Positions 34,948 to 45,994 of a stretch of DNA of 64,000 bases are shown here, piece by piece; within the stretch, counting starts at the first letter, position 1; each line of letters starts with the position of its first letter. The position numbers were made by a program, and so were the translations under genes. The notes under the pieces were generated by a model, which saw only the letters and a list, made by a program, of their open reading frames with translations, was not told the DNA's origin and searched no databases. Origin of the DNA: Lophium mytilinum (lineage: Eukaryota > Ascomycota > Dothideomycetes > Mytilinidiales > Mytilinidiaceae); contig MU004197.1 of the NCBI GenBank assembly GCA_010093605.1, positions 1 to 64,000 of the forward strand, given 5' to 3'.

Positions 34948-35764
34948 TCCAGAGGCTTGATCACATCTGATGTAAAGCACTGCGTCGAGGAGATGAAGGA
35001 TCGCGGACACCTCGAGGAAGCACTTACCAAGGTAGCTGGAAGTATTGAGCAAGGCTGGCTAATGATGGTTCTTTTGGCACATGTATCCACCATGATGTCC
35101 TGCGCAGGTTATGATTCATGTAATATCAATAACATTTCGGCTCTCTCATATGTTCTATAGAATAGACGTTATCTCTCTAACTTGGGCATCTGCCGATGAT
35201 CTTATTAGCGCTTGACTAGGTTAGTGGGATATCGAATACTGCATATCGACAGCTTTGTGGTGGCTAGATGTTTATTGGAGGCGCAAAAGTTCTGGGGGGG
35301 CGAATAGAATGGAGTGGGAGACGAGGGTATTGGAGAATTGAAAACCAGTACGCCCAAGGTATCAAATCAAAAAGAGACCAATCTTCCTCACTTTTAGTCT
35401 TCCTTTGCTAGTAAAGTTACAGAAGATGTGGTGCTTTCCGAGTCATATCTCGTTCAGGCATCAGCATTATGCTAGCGGCGATCATGAATACGATCTGCAG
35501 CCAAGAACCTCACCCCCGTGAAACCGCCGGGGCGCATTGCACGACAAATCGCAATGTCGCCCCCCATCGCCTCTTCTCTCTCTGCTTACTGCTGTGAGAG
35601 TGCGATCGAGTCGCATTCATTTACTCTAACATTGCCTACCCATCTATCGCATTGCGCCTTATAGAGCGCTCTCTACCACCGCCTCACCTCCGCACCTCCG
35701 CCACCCACCCCCGACCTCGAACCCTCCTCCTCCTTCTCCCTCCTCCGCACCCCATGTCCCGACC
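34948..35764. other. Intergenic / promoter of the ankyrin-CorA gene
   Basis: 817 bp. The last 200 bp before 35765 is pyrimidine- and CT-rich (cctcacctccgcacctccg...), common in promoters of filamentous fungi. No other feature recognised. Confidence 0.5.
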
Positions 35765-38700
35765 ATGGCGCGCTCTCTCTCCCGCTCCAGCGACGGCGCC
35801 AGCGACCATGGCGAGCGCCTCGAGCCGCGCCTGCTCCGCGCGACCGAAAACGACGACCTACAATCCCTCGCCGCCGTAATCCACACCGCCAAAGAAACCC
35901 ACAAACTCCACGACAACTTCCTGCGCATCGCCGTAATGCGCGCCGCCGAAAAGAACAAAATCGCCGCCCTCCAATTCCTGCTGAAAGCCGGCGCATCCCC
36001 CAACGGCGCGCCAGGGAAGCCCACCGCCCCGATCCTCAAAGCAGTCGAGAAGAACCACGTCACGATCGTCGGGCTGCTGCTCGAAGCGAATGCGGACCCT
36101 AATGCGGCGGACAAGCAGGGGCGCACGGCGCTGATGATGGCGGCGTGGAAGAACCATTACCACGTACTCAACCTGCTGATCTCGAAGGGGGCGGATGTGA
36201 ATGCGCGGGATAATGAGAGGCGGAATGTGTTGCATAACCTCGCGGCGGACAAGCATTGTAATTGGGGGAAGGATGTGATTGATCTGCTGCTGAGGAGCGA
36301 TGTGTGCATTGATGGCGTGGATGGGTCGGATAATCTGAAGCGCACGCCGCTGCATTGGGCGTGTGTGACTGGGAAGAAGGATCTGGCGGAGTGGCTGCTG
36401 ACGCGCTCGCGGGCGCGGGCGAATGTGCATGCGGTGGAGGTGAGGGAGAAGACGCCGTTGCATTTGGCGGTGAGCCATGATAGGGAGGATATTGTGGATA
36501 TGTTGGTTAGGCGGTTTGGGGCGAGTGTTAATGCGAAGAGTGATGGGGCCTGGACGCCATTACACAACGGGTGCGAGAAGGGGTCGGAGAAGAATGTGAG
36601 GTTGCTCTTGGAAGAGAAGGCAGAGTTGAATGCGAGGTTGCTGAATGGTATGACGCCGTTGCATGTTGCGGCGCAGGCGGGACATTTGGATATTGTGAAG
36701 ATTTTGCTGGAGAGGCCGGGCATTAAGAGGGCGGCGCGAGATAATTTCGGGATAACGCCATTCCTAAGAGCGGCGCAGAATCGGAGAAAGGATATTGTGA
36801 GGTTGCTTGCGCCGTTCAATCACGTCGAGGGAATGAGCCAGGACGCCCTGGGAGCCTGTCAAGGTTTCAATGCGACTATCGTCGAGTTTGGCAATTTTCA
36901 TAATGAGAACAAGGTCAGGAAATGCACAGTATATGGTATGGAGTACCTTTTGAACGTGTCATTCCTTGCTCTTGACTAAATACTAATGCATTTCAGAACT
37001 TCTCTACGGCAAAGATCCAATCAACCATCGGATAGCAGCCGTTAATATTTTGCCTAAGGATAGCAAGGCTACCAACTTCCGATGGATACATTTACCAGCA
37101 AACAATATGGCATGGGTGGAGGCACTTCTCACAAAAGCATTTATCGAAGAGGGAGCTAGCGATGTAGAAGGGTTCAAGGCGTTAGAGAGATCATTCAGCC
37201 ATCAGCATCGGGGACAGCAGATCCATTCGCATTTCATGAGACCGCTTTGCCAGAGCACACCGAGGGCGCCAAAATACGCTGACGAATCTGACTTCTCTGA
37301 TACGCCTTCCGCGGAGGCAGGACCACCAAAGATCGTGATCAACGACCTTGCGCCTTCTAAAACAGATACACGACCTCAGACGCCCGTGAAGGGAGCTGCT
37401 TCAGAAGGAGAAAAAACTGATCGATCTCGAGGCCAAAGCAGCAAAGATACTCCGAAAGGTGGGAAAGAGAAGGGAGAAAAGAGTAAGAAAGCAGCTGCTA
37501 AAGCAGGAAAGAAGGGCGAAAAAGAAACCCCGAGCAAGGAACCTCAGCGACCAAGCCACAATCGCAAACCAAGCCTCGAGTCTCGATTTCTCCGTTCCCC
37601 AGGTTCTCCTGGGCGCAAGGATGCTACTGCAACTGCCCGAGGCAACATCTTCACATTCATGCCATATCTTCATTTCGAAACCGACGGCCGTCGTCAGGAG
37701 ATGCAGCAAGCAATCAATCGCGTCGAGACGCTGAAAAGCAGCGGCTACCGCCCCGTCGCACTCAAGAAAGCCGCCACCTACGACGAGATGCTCATTCGTG
37801 CCCATCTCTCCAGCTCCACAGTCAGCCTGCATGTCCGTCGTACTCTAGATCAGTTCTTCTATCACAACATCGACACTCAAAGCCGCGATCAAGACCAAGT
37901 TGTTTATCGCTACCAGACCCGCACTCGCCAAGCGGCAAACCACAACTCTCACTCTCACCATAAAGACCTCGACGACGACGGTATTGTGGACCCCAAGATC
38001 TTCATGGTCGACCAGCTCTGGATGTGGGTGCTGGGCAAAGACCTCATCGTAACCTCCTTCCCGCAACGATGGCAGCAGCCCAAGAACGACCCCCTCAATG
38101 TCCTCGACGGCGTCATCGAAGACATCAACTCGAAGACCCGCGAGCCTGTCCGCAGCGTATACGACCTCGCTCTCCTCATCACAGGCCGCTGCTCCGGCGT
38201 CTTCGACCGCCACCGCATGGGCGACGAAGAGTACCAATTCCTCGACATGTTCGAGTCCTCCATCGGCAGCGCCACCGACCGCGAGACCGTCCTCTTCAAA
38301 GAATTCAACACCGCCTCCGCCCAAGCCTCCGCCTGGCTGCAGCACCACCGCCGCCCCAACCGCTTCTCCCGCCACCTCGAAGCCACCCACCGCAACCACG
38401 AGCACACGGTGAAAAAAGGCGCCGCCGCCAAGAACCTCGACTGCGCAGACGAATACGACTCCGACTCATCAGCCCGCGAAGAGCGCTTCCGCTACGAAGA
38501 CCCCATGCACGGCCCGCTCTTCGTCGACAAACTCCTCGACATCGGCGCCGAGACCGACCTCCTCGCCGAAACCAAAGACATCCGCGACGAGCTCAACATG
38601 ATCAGCAAAGTACTCGAAGACCAACGCAACGTGCTGCCGGACCTCGAAACCTCGATCCTCGAGATCTTCAAAGAAGAGCACAAATCGCAGCTCGAGATCA

Positions 38701-39425
38701 AGAAACGCTGCCGCGAGCAGCTCAAGACAATCGAGATGCACGTCAAAGACCTCGAGCGGATGGACAAGCAAGCCGAGCGCATCTACAACTCCATCACAGA
38801 CCTCCTCGACTTGAAACAGAAACACGCGAACGCGTTCGAGGCGCGCTTTGCGAGGGACCAGGCGGCGGGGACGGCGCGGCAGAGCCAGACGATTATGGTG
38901 TTTACGATTGTCACGATTATTTTTCTGCCGCTGAGTTTTATAGCGGCGTTTTTTACGATTAATATTGAGGAGTTTCCGCGCTTGCCGGATGGGACCGAGG
39001 CGTTGCCGTTGGGGTATGTGAGTAAGTATATGTTTGGGATTGGGTTTGCGATCTCGATTCCGATGATTGTGATTGCGCTGAGTTTGGATGATATTGGGGA
39101 TTATTTTAGGGAGGCGAAGAGGCGGTGGCGGCATCGGAAGGCCCGCAGGCGCGCGAAGAAGCTTAACCGGGGGCGGGTGGGTGCGATGACGGAGAAGACT
39201 GACGCTCTTGAGCTGTTGCGGGTGGAGCAGATGTTGTCGGCGAGGAGGAGTGTGGAGGATGAGTGGATTGGGGAGGGGTTGTTGCCCGTGGCGAGTCGGG
39301 GGACGGTGCAGAGTGTGAGAGTGAATGGTAATGGGAGGGTGGGGAATGGCGGGATTGAGGGGATCAAAAAGGTCAATACCGGGTTTCGGATTCGGACGAG
39401 TCGCGATGTTGAGAGGGGGTTGTAG
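35765..39425 (+). CDS. Ankyrin-repeat protein with CorA-like membrane domain
   Basis: Two exons, 35765-36935 and 36997-39425, with a 61-bp phase-1 intron (GTATGG, CTAAT, TTTCAG); 1,199 aa. Residues about 50-355 form roughly nine ankyrin repeats (TPLHWACVTGKKDLAEWLL, TPLHVAAQAGHLDIVKILL). A Lys/Gly/Glu-rich linker follows (around residue 545). The C-terminal third resembles the CorA-like Mg2+ transporter fold of fungi: a long cytosolic helical part ending in QAERIYNSITDLLDLKQKHA, then two membrane helices (about residues 1021-1042 and 1068-1087) with FFTINIEEFP between them. Classical CorA has GMN at this loop; here the aligned residues are TIN, so Mg2+ transport is unproven. Ankyrin-CorA fusions are known in filamentous fungi. 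The C-terminal tail is basic and cytosolic. Confidence 0.9.
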
Positions 39426-39929
39426 ATGGGGTCAAGAAAGAGAATAGAGGTGGGAGGGGGGATGATTTGATCTTTGAGATACCACTTTAGCAAGCGGGAT
39501 TGGATTGACTTTGGCGTCTAGAGGGCATTGTAGGTCTAATAGAGGGGCGCAGTAAGTGGTTCCTAACGGCATTTAAAGGTCTTCGATCTCATTGTTCGAT
39601 AAGACCTATGGGAGTTATTCTATCTTGCAGCCCTCTCGTTATCATCTCCGCATTCCATCTTAGTCGCCGTCACCTCTTTCTTCATCACTACATTGGCAAC
39701 TCTCTGCATGTGTGGTATGGGGATCCCCATCATCTAGGCATGTTCTATCTTCTTCTACCCACGTGCTTTCCATCTTCACGAAATCGGCATATAAAAGCGT
39801 GTTCACTGTTCTCTCACACCCCATCCCCCCGTATTTTGCGCCGACATGCGCTGTCTACCACTGATGAAGAAACATCTGGAGGGTGCTTTCTCCATCTAAA
39901 ATGGTTCCACATTTGTGCACGCCACGTCT
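39426..39929. other. Intergenic
   Basis: About 500 bp between the ankyrin-CorA stop and the tandem array. A 108-codon frame at 39608-39934 is unsupported. Confidence 0.45.
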
Positions 39930-40560
39930 ACTAAAAATGAACTCACGCGGTTAGATCCGTTAGTATTTGCGAAATTTCTTACCAAGAGGCCCCCCTAACA
40001 CGTCTACGCGGCGTCTACTCCATAATTACGTTTTGTCTAATTAAAACATATCTACACGATTATATTTCGTAAGTACTTGTAATAATTTTCACTAAAAGGC
40101 CCCCCTGATACGTCTCCGCGGTGTGTAATCCACGAGTATGCTACGTCTAATGGAAATACATCTATACGGTTAGATTTGTAAGTTCTTGTAATACTTCCCA
40201 CCATCGGGGCCTTCCAATACGTCTACGCGGCGTCCAATTCATAAGCACAATATGTCTAACAAAAACACATCTACGCGGTTAGATTGGTGACTAATTGCAA
40301 GACTTCTTACCAAAGAGGAAGCGTGCAGGGCCCTCAGGTCGTGAACACCGCGCGTGGAGCTAAAATGATTTCGCGCGGTTAGATCCGGAAGTACTTGTAA
40401 TATTTCTCACCCAAAGGCTCCCCCAACATGTCTAGGCGGCGTCCAACCCACGAGCACACAGTGTCTAGTAGAAATATATCTTCCCGGTCAGATTGGTGAC
40501 TACTTGCAAGAGTTCTCCCCGAAGACCAAGCTTGCAGGGCCCCCAAGTCGTAGAGGCCAT
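39930..40560. repeat. Tandem array of about six 109-bp units
   Basis: A diverged unit containing GCGGTTAGAT, then AAGTACTTGTAATA, (A/C)AAAGGCCCCCC, ACGTCTACGCGGCGTC and TGTCTAA repeats with the TTAGAT core at 39951, 40060, 40170, 40279, 40379 and 40488, that is, steps of 109, 110, 109, 100 and 109 bp. Units differ by point changes and small indels, so the array is old. Its right end overlaps the 3' end of the minus-strand frame at 40379-40918. Confidence 0.85.
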
Positions 40561-40918
40561 TTGCACACCGCCATTCACCCATCTCACAGGTGACTGCCGA
40601 TTCTATTCCTTCTACTAGCAACCAGCCTCCAACCTTTGGACCGCTGCGTCGTGGTAGTCTGGAGATAGGACGAGACCCCTGGGCTGGCTCATCGATCTTC
40701 TTCTTGGGAGCTGTATCGAGCTCACTCTCGTAGCTCTCAAGCCTGCGATTCCTATCTTCCATCATCTGGGAGTGCATAGCCTCGACCTCATTCTAGTCTG
40801 CGAAAGTCCCGGTGAAGACAGTCTCGGCGAAAGTTATCGCGGCGCCAATCGCCAATGCCACTAAGACAACGAAAATAGTCGTATGGTTGAAACCCTTTGG
40901 GTGGTTGTTGTCCTCCAT
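40379..40918 (-). pseudogene. Small single-pass membrane protein gene with in-frame stop
   Basis: ATG at 40918 opens MEDNNHPKGFNHTTIF, followed by one membrane helix (FVVLVALAIGAAITF). The frame meets TAG at 40778-40780 after TFAD and then continues as NEVEAMHSQMMEDRNRRL with a charged and then Arg/Pro-rich tail to 40379. TAG for CAG would be one C-to-T change. The last part of the frame lies inside the 109-bp array, so the original C-terminus may have been elsewhere. Family unknown. Support is the membrane helix and the long open frame on both sides of the stop. Confidence 0.4.
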
Positions 40919-41006
40919 GTTAGTATCGAGGCGGCGGAAGTATGTGGCAAAAGAGAACGTGCCGGCTTCGAAACATAGGTTTGAGGTAGCGTGACGATGC
41001 AGACGC

Positions 41007-41715
41007 TAGCACGATGGAGGCGGCTTCGACAGCGAAGACGATCAAGACGAGCTCAATGCCTCCAGCCCGCGTCTTCATCCCCAACGCCGCACTCCCGTAA
41101 TCACAGGCCGCGACCGCATCAACTGTCTCTCCACGGAGCTCCTCCACCAAATCTGCACCTACCTCCCCCCAACCCCGCTCAAGAGCTTCCGGCGCCAAAA
41201 CAAGCGCTTCGCCGAAATCGGCGTTGAGTGCCTCTTCACCTCCGCCGAGCCTCCACAAACTCGAAGCCGTGGCGAAAACCCCGCACCTTGCCAGGACGGT
41301 TAAGTCAATCGCCATTGAGATCCCGATTCAACACGCGTCCGACTACCTGCAAGCAAAGCTGCCGGAGGCATGTCGCAATGCCGTAGAAGTCCACGCCCCG
41401 TTCACGCCGGCTGCGAGGCTGGGAGCTGCGGCGCGGGGGATGGGGAGGTGGCAGCCGGAGCGGGAGACGGAGGTGCTGACGTATATTTTCTGGGAGGACA
41501 CGGACTTTTTTCGGAGGCTGAGGTCGGCGGGTTGTAGGGAGGATTGGTTGGAGAGGAAGATAGTGCAGTGTTGGGAGAAGATGGAGTGGGAGGGGCGAAA
41601 TGAGGGGTGGCGGGAGCGGATTTGCGGACAGATTGATGAGATGGGGTTTGAGAACTTGGGGAGGGTGGTCAAGTATCGTAGGGGGCATCGTAATGTGCCG
41701 GACTGGTGCTACTAG
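41007..41715 (+). pseudogene. F-box gene copy 1 of the 41-45 kb cluster, frameshifted
   Basis: One frame carries a clear F-box (INCLSTELLHQICTYLPP, LKSFRRQNKRFAEIGVECLF, about 41121-41245). The next frame then supplies SLHKLEAVAKTPHLARTVKS and the tail to 41715 (EVLTYIFWEDTDFFRRL ... MGFENLGRVVKY). Comparison with the neighbours at 42.5 and 44.4 kb shows the two parts belong together, so an indel separates them near 41245-41260. I found no clean start: the ATG at 41009 is in a frame that closes at 41100. It is most likely a decayed gene, although an unrecognised intron is possible. Confidence 0.65.
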
Positions 41716-42498
41716 GAGGTATTCGAGAATGTGTAGATGGAGGGAAAGCTAGTTGTAGGCTAGATAGCGATTTTTAGGTGTATAGAGACTAGAGAGCACG
41801 ACAGATGCACAAAGGCGCCCACTCTACTTCAAAAGAAGATGTTGGACTTCCTGACAGAGACCTAGTTCCAAGACGGATGCACTCTGCTATCTCTCGTCTA
41901 TAAGCGTTGGCACTAGATAGTTTTGTATATCAATCTATATTGTCTAGATACTCCCATTTCTTCATGATTTCATACCCATTAATCTCTATCGTGATCAAGT
42001 CCCGGGCGCGAGGAACTTCCTATGTTTGCGACCTTTCAACGAGCATGTGAAATGCTGCGTTTGCTGAGAGACCTCTCACTTGTCTTACTTCTTAAATTCG
42101 GAGTTCAAATTCAGCTGTCCGCTTAGACACTCATATTCATCATCTGGGATCTATTTTCTCTGCATATAGCTAGCGTTGAACTTTTTCACCACCAGTGAAG
42201 GAACTGGACTGGAGCCATCTGGGTTAGACTGGATAGCAGCATCCTCAAAAGGCCGGGAGCTCCTTCTTTTTCTCGAGCTACCTCATGTATTTGACGAAGC
42301 TAACTAGATTTCTTGAGAAAACTCCTATCCTAATAACGGTTACGATAGAGACGTCAGTTGTCACGTGATTAGAGCCCTAGCTATCTCTGGAAGCTTGGAA
42401 AGACCACACGCCCAAAATCTCGCTGACCTCCGGCTCCACTTCAACCCATCACCTTAGCCCTACCATCTTCACATCTCATCTACCTCCTGCGTCACTCC
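41716..42498. other. Intergenic
   Basis: 783 bp between two same-strand F-box loci. No gene, repeat or RNA recognised. Confidence 0.45.
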
Positions 42499-43584
42499 AT
42501 GATGAGACGCAGGCACATCATCAGGTCACCCGGCCATGCGGCCATCACCGACGCAGCTATCATCGCAGCCGGGTCTTTGGAGGTTGTGGAGGGAAAAGAG
42601 CATGCGAATCGAACGCCCTTCACGCCGGTGACCACGATGTCAAGCAGCAACGACTCTTTTGAACCAACAGCTCTGAGAACCAAGCCATCAGACGCCTTGC
42701 TCACCACCACAAACCCGACGACGAAGCTACATGGGAGGGTTCAGGACACGGCCACCGGAGAGCAAGAAGATGAGGATGTAGAGAGACCTGATAGCAATGC
42801 GGAGAATCTAGAGCACGAGATGAGGTCCCATCTCGATCAAGTAACGACCCAGCTTGAGGAGACACACGTGATGCCTGTGCAAGGGACCCTCTACAACCTC
42901 ACCGCGGAAGATCCGCTCCTGGCACCTACCGAGGCATCAGTATACTCTGAGACCAACGGCGTCAACTATATCGACCGCCTGCCGACCGAGCTCTTGCACT
43001 CCATCTGCGAGTATCTTCCTCCTGGCACCATCGGACACCTTCGGGGCATGAACAAACGCTTCGCAGCCATCGGCGCCGAATACCACTTCCCAAAGATCGT
43101 GGTGCGATTTTCGCAGGGGAGCTTGGAGCGACTGAAGATGATAGCGGCAAGCGAGAACTTGGCGAGGGGAGTGCGGTACATCTACATCTAGGTACCGTTC
43201 GACAAGAGAGAAGACTCCTGGAAGCAATCTGTAAGAGATCATTGTTTCGGCGACGGGGGATTCTTCAGCCCCGCTTATGCTGAGGAGTTCATTAATACCT
43301 TCAATTCTCAGTGGAAAAAACCGCATACCCGGGACCTCGATGTCATTGTGCGCATCTACATGGATGATCCTGGCTATTCTCACAAGACGAAGCTCAAGTC
43401 TGACATGCAGTTCAGGACTAACAGCGAGAGCTTATTCAAGGGTATGGTGGAGGACTATCGGGAGATAGTGGAGTGGGAAGAACTGAATTCTGAGACCTGG
43501 TGCTTTGTCGTGCAGAATGAGATTGAGAATTTGCTGTTTCCAAACTTGAAGGAAGTGAGCATCGATTGGGCTGGAGACCATTGA
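42499..43584 (+). pseudogene. F-box gene copy 2, one in-frame stop
   Basis: ATG at 42499. A disordered N-terminal part of about 150 residues precedes an F-box (NYIDRLPTELLHSICEYLPP, HLRGMNKRFAAIGAEYHF). The frame reaches TAG at 43189-43191 after RYIYI and continues in the same frame with related sequence (VPFDKREDSW, then DVIVRIYMDDPGYSH, LLFPNLKEVSIDWAGDH) to 43584. At that place copy 3 has Gln (VSIQQPLQ), so the stop is explained by one C-to-T change, CAG to TAG. Intact length would be 361 aa, close to copy 3 (359 aa). A shortened 230-aa protein retaining the F-box could still be made. Confidence 0.78.
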
Positions 43585-44376
43585 GCTGTTGGACTTGGTG
43601 TCAGTTCATGCGGGATAGAACTAGGGCCCTGTCTTTTCGAGGCCAGAAGAGGTAAGTGTCGTGTGGACTTCGTCAGTGTACGCCTCCTAGTTCTGCTTAT
43701 GTGCTTGATCTCTCGGCATGAAGTCATAAGCTTCAAGGTCTCAAGGTTCGGTAAGGAGCTTCTCTACCAAAAGAAACGGGGTTCAAAATAGGCACACTCT
43801 ACTTTTCTTCCTTTAGATATGCGGGTAATGAAAAGACTTATTCCCCACTCCTGAGTTTTGATATACATACGTTCGCAAACATGTCGTTTCTCCTGACTCG
43901 GACCAAAACATCGCTTTTGATCGAGAAGATCTATAGCATTTATAGCGAAGTGAATGCTATGCCACAATATTCTTAGGTCCAAGGTTTTTTTGATGTGCTA
44001 AAGCATCAATGTATACTACTGGTGTTCCGCGCTTCTGGGAAAAAGTCTGAGACCGAAAACGAGGCAAGGAAGTGATATGAAGCGGAATTCTGCTGATCTC
44101 TACAGGAATTTACGTAGTTACAAGGGAGGAGGCTTAGAGGTATCAGTGCTTGGGACATGAAGTAGATCGGGTCATGCCTATCTATCCTGTGTTGAGACGA
44201 CGACGATCTAATGTGAAAGTATAAGCGCACGGCCCCCGTCACTAACGGAACCTAACGGCCGATTCATTCAAACAAACCTATAGTCCACCCATCAGGCCCG
44301 CCCCTCCCCCCCCAAACATCGCCCCATCACGCCATCACCCTCATAGGTTCGCATCCCTCTCACTGCCTTGTCCGAA
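43585..44376. other. Intergenic between F-box copies 2 and 3
   Basis: 792 bp; no supportable gene. Short minus-strand frames (72-93 codons) lack any motif. Confidence 0.45.
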
Positions 44377-45456
44377 ATGGCGAACGCCCGCGATGATAAC
44401 GTTGTCGCTGGGAACGCCGTCGTTAAAGCCCCTGCGGCAATCCCCATCGGTGACACTTTCAATTCCAGCACTGGTTCAGGGCGAACGTCACCAGCGGCAT
44501 ATATACCGCCGAGCAACTTCGAATCCTCTTCGGAGCAGACTACAACCGGCGACCCATCCAACACTGAAGCACACACCATATTCCAACCTCCTACGATGGA
44601 GAAAGCGGCAACCACGACCGCTAGCTGGTCACACAGCCAATCCACAATCGCGATGCCTCGCAACTCCGCGTCTTCAGAACTTGAGCCCGCTCCCGTCATC
44701 CAGCCCACCACACCAGGGAACCCTCAAATCGACCATCACACTGCCTCGAACCAATCTCCAGCAGAGACAAGAGAAGAGGAGCAGTCTGGAACCATAGCAA
44801 AGAAGAAGACATCGGAAGCTCTTAATCACATCAGATGCCTTCCTGCTGAGCTCCTTCTTGATGTCTGCAGTCGCCTGGACTTTCACGATCTAAAGGCATT
44901 CCGGGGCGTCAACAAGTGTTTCGCCGATATCGGCACCGAGCATCTCTTCTCCCGTGTCACCGTCAACTTCTCGGAGGACAGCTACGACAGGTTCAAGAAC
45001 GTCTGCGCGAACGAGCGCATCGCCGGCACCGTGCGATCTGTGTCAATCCAGCAACCTCTACAATGCATGAGCGATGCATACAAGAGGCTCCACTGGGAAT
45101 ACATGGACGTTATTACTAACCATTTTGGTGCGTGGGCTTACGAAACCCAAATTGCATCTGAATCGGAACGAAAGGTCATGGAATATCTCTTTTTGGAGAA
45201 TCCAGAGCTCTTCAGGTCTGTTTTGGATGAGTATGAGAACGCGCGAACTTTAGGATTTAGTAATGCTTTCAAGGCGAAGAACTTGGAAACTGAGCAGAAG
45301 ATGAGGTGGGAAGAAGGACGGTGGGCATGCTGGGTTGAGCTGGTGGCAATGAAGGCGAAGTGCTTGCCGAATTTGAGAGAGGTGACGGTCTTTGATTGGG
45401 CTCATCCAGCCATGGTTGAAGGTGTGGAGTGGTCACGAGATGGGGCGAGTAGTTGA
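44377..45456 (+). CDS. F-box protein, copy 3 (intact)
   Basis: 359 aa from ATG 44377 (MANARDDNVVAG). About 150 disordered Ser/Thr/Pro-rich residues, then an F-box (LNHIRCLPAELLLDVCSRLD, LKAFRGVNKCFADIGTEHLF), and a C-terminal part with RVTVNFSEDSYDRFKNVC, VMEYLFLENPELFRSVL and CLPNLREVTVFDWAHP. It is the intact reference for the two decayed copies upstream on the same strand. F-box proteins usually bind Skp1 and bring substrates to SCF ubiquitin ligases; the target here cannot be told. No leucine-rich, WD or Kelch repeat is visible. Confidence 0.85.
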   Translation: MANARDDNVVAGNAVVKAPAAIPIGDTFNSSTGSGRTSPAAYIPPSNFESSSEQTTTGDPSNTEAHTIFQPPTMEKAATTTASWSHSQSTIAMPRNSASSELEPAPVIQPTTPGNPQIDHHTASNQSPAETREEEQSGTIAKKKTSEALNHIRCLPAELLLDVCSRLDFHDLKAFRGVNKCFADIGTEHLFSRVTVNFSEDSYDRFKNVCANERIAGTVRSVSIQQPLQCMSDAYKRLHWEYMDVITNHFGAWAYETQIASESERKVMEYLFLENPELFRSVLDEYENARTLGFSNAFKAKNLETEQKMRWEEGRWACWVELVAMKAKCLPNLREVTVFDWAHPAMVEGVEWSRDGASS

Positions 45457-45994
45457 GAGAGACGATGCCGACAGGCTCTGGGTCTTCTATTTGTCACTCT
45501 AAACTCTGGTAAGAACAATCGAATTGAGTATCGGTTCCAACTGAGTTGGATACAGGTCATGTAAATACCTTCATGACCTTCCAACTTGAGCACGACCTGA
45601 TTGCGCTTACTTATACAGACTACTGGAATTTGCATGCTTTCAAATACTTAATGACGATGCGATGGCTCCACCAATACACGAACGACCGTAATCACTACAA
45701 CTCCTTTGCTGACTCTCATTCTCCCCAAGATCCCTTCCCTGCTGACTCCTACACGTCAATAGTTGTGAGGTAATTTTAGAATATTGATTGGTGTGCTCAA
45801 AATGCTGGAACAGCATTGATGTTGCCTACGACAAGATCCTCAAATACTCTCCCACCCCATCTCGCTACAAGACTATCCCACAAACCCGGGGGACGCGAAG
45901 TTGACTTTTCTAACATCCCGAGAGTATGCCCATCCACTGGGATTGAATAAGGTTGTTCCTCCCTCCCCAAGCTCGTCAAAGGCCATACTAACTT
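45457..45994. other. Intergenic
   Basis: 538 bp between the stops of convergent loci. Nothing recognised. Confidence 0.4.

Noticed and set aside
37845-38431. Long minus-strand frames (158-186 codons) opposite the ankyrin-CorA gene
   Set aside because: Antisense shadows caused by strong third-position GC bias. Gly/Val/Ala-rich with no motif or splice logic.
38024-38962. 312-codon Arg/Pro/His-rich plus-strand frame
   Set aside because: It is another frame of the ankyrin-CorA gene in a GC-biased stretch with C-ending codons. Composition is extreme and no domain is present.
39930-40560. CRISPR-like array
   Set aside because: The units are long, contiguous and diverged, with no constant repeat/variable spacer pattern, and the organism is a fungus. 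It is an ordinary minisatellite-like array.
13427-43191. Reassignment of UAG as a sense codon, suggested by several in-frame TAGs
   Set aside because: TAG also acts as the true end of intact genes here (for example the MFS gene and the ankyrin-CorA gene), and the interrupted loci are paralogues or pseudogenes. Simple nonsense mutation explains the pattern better.
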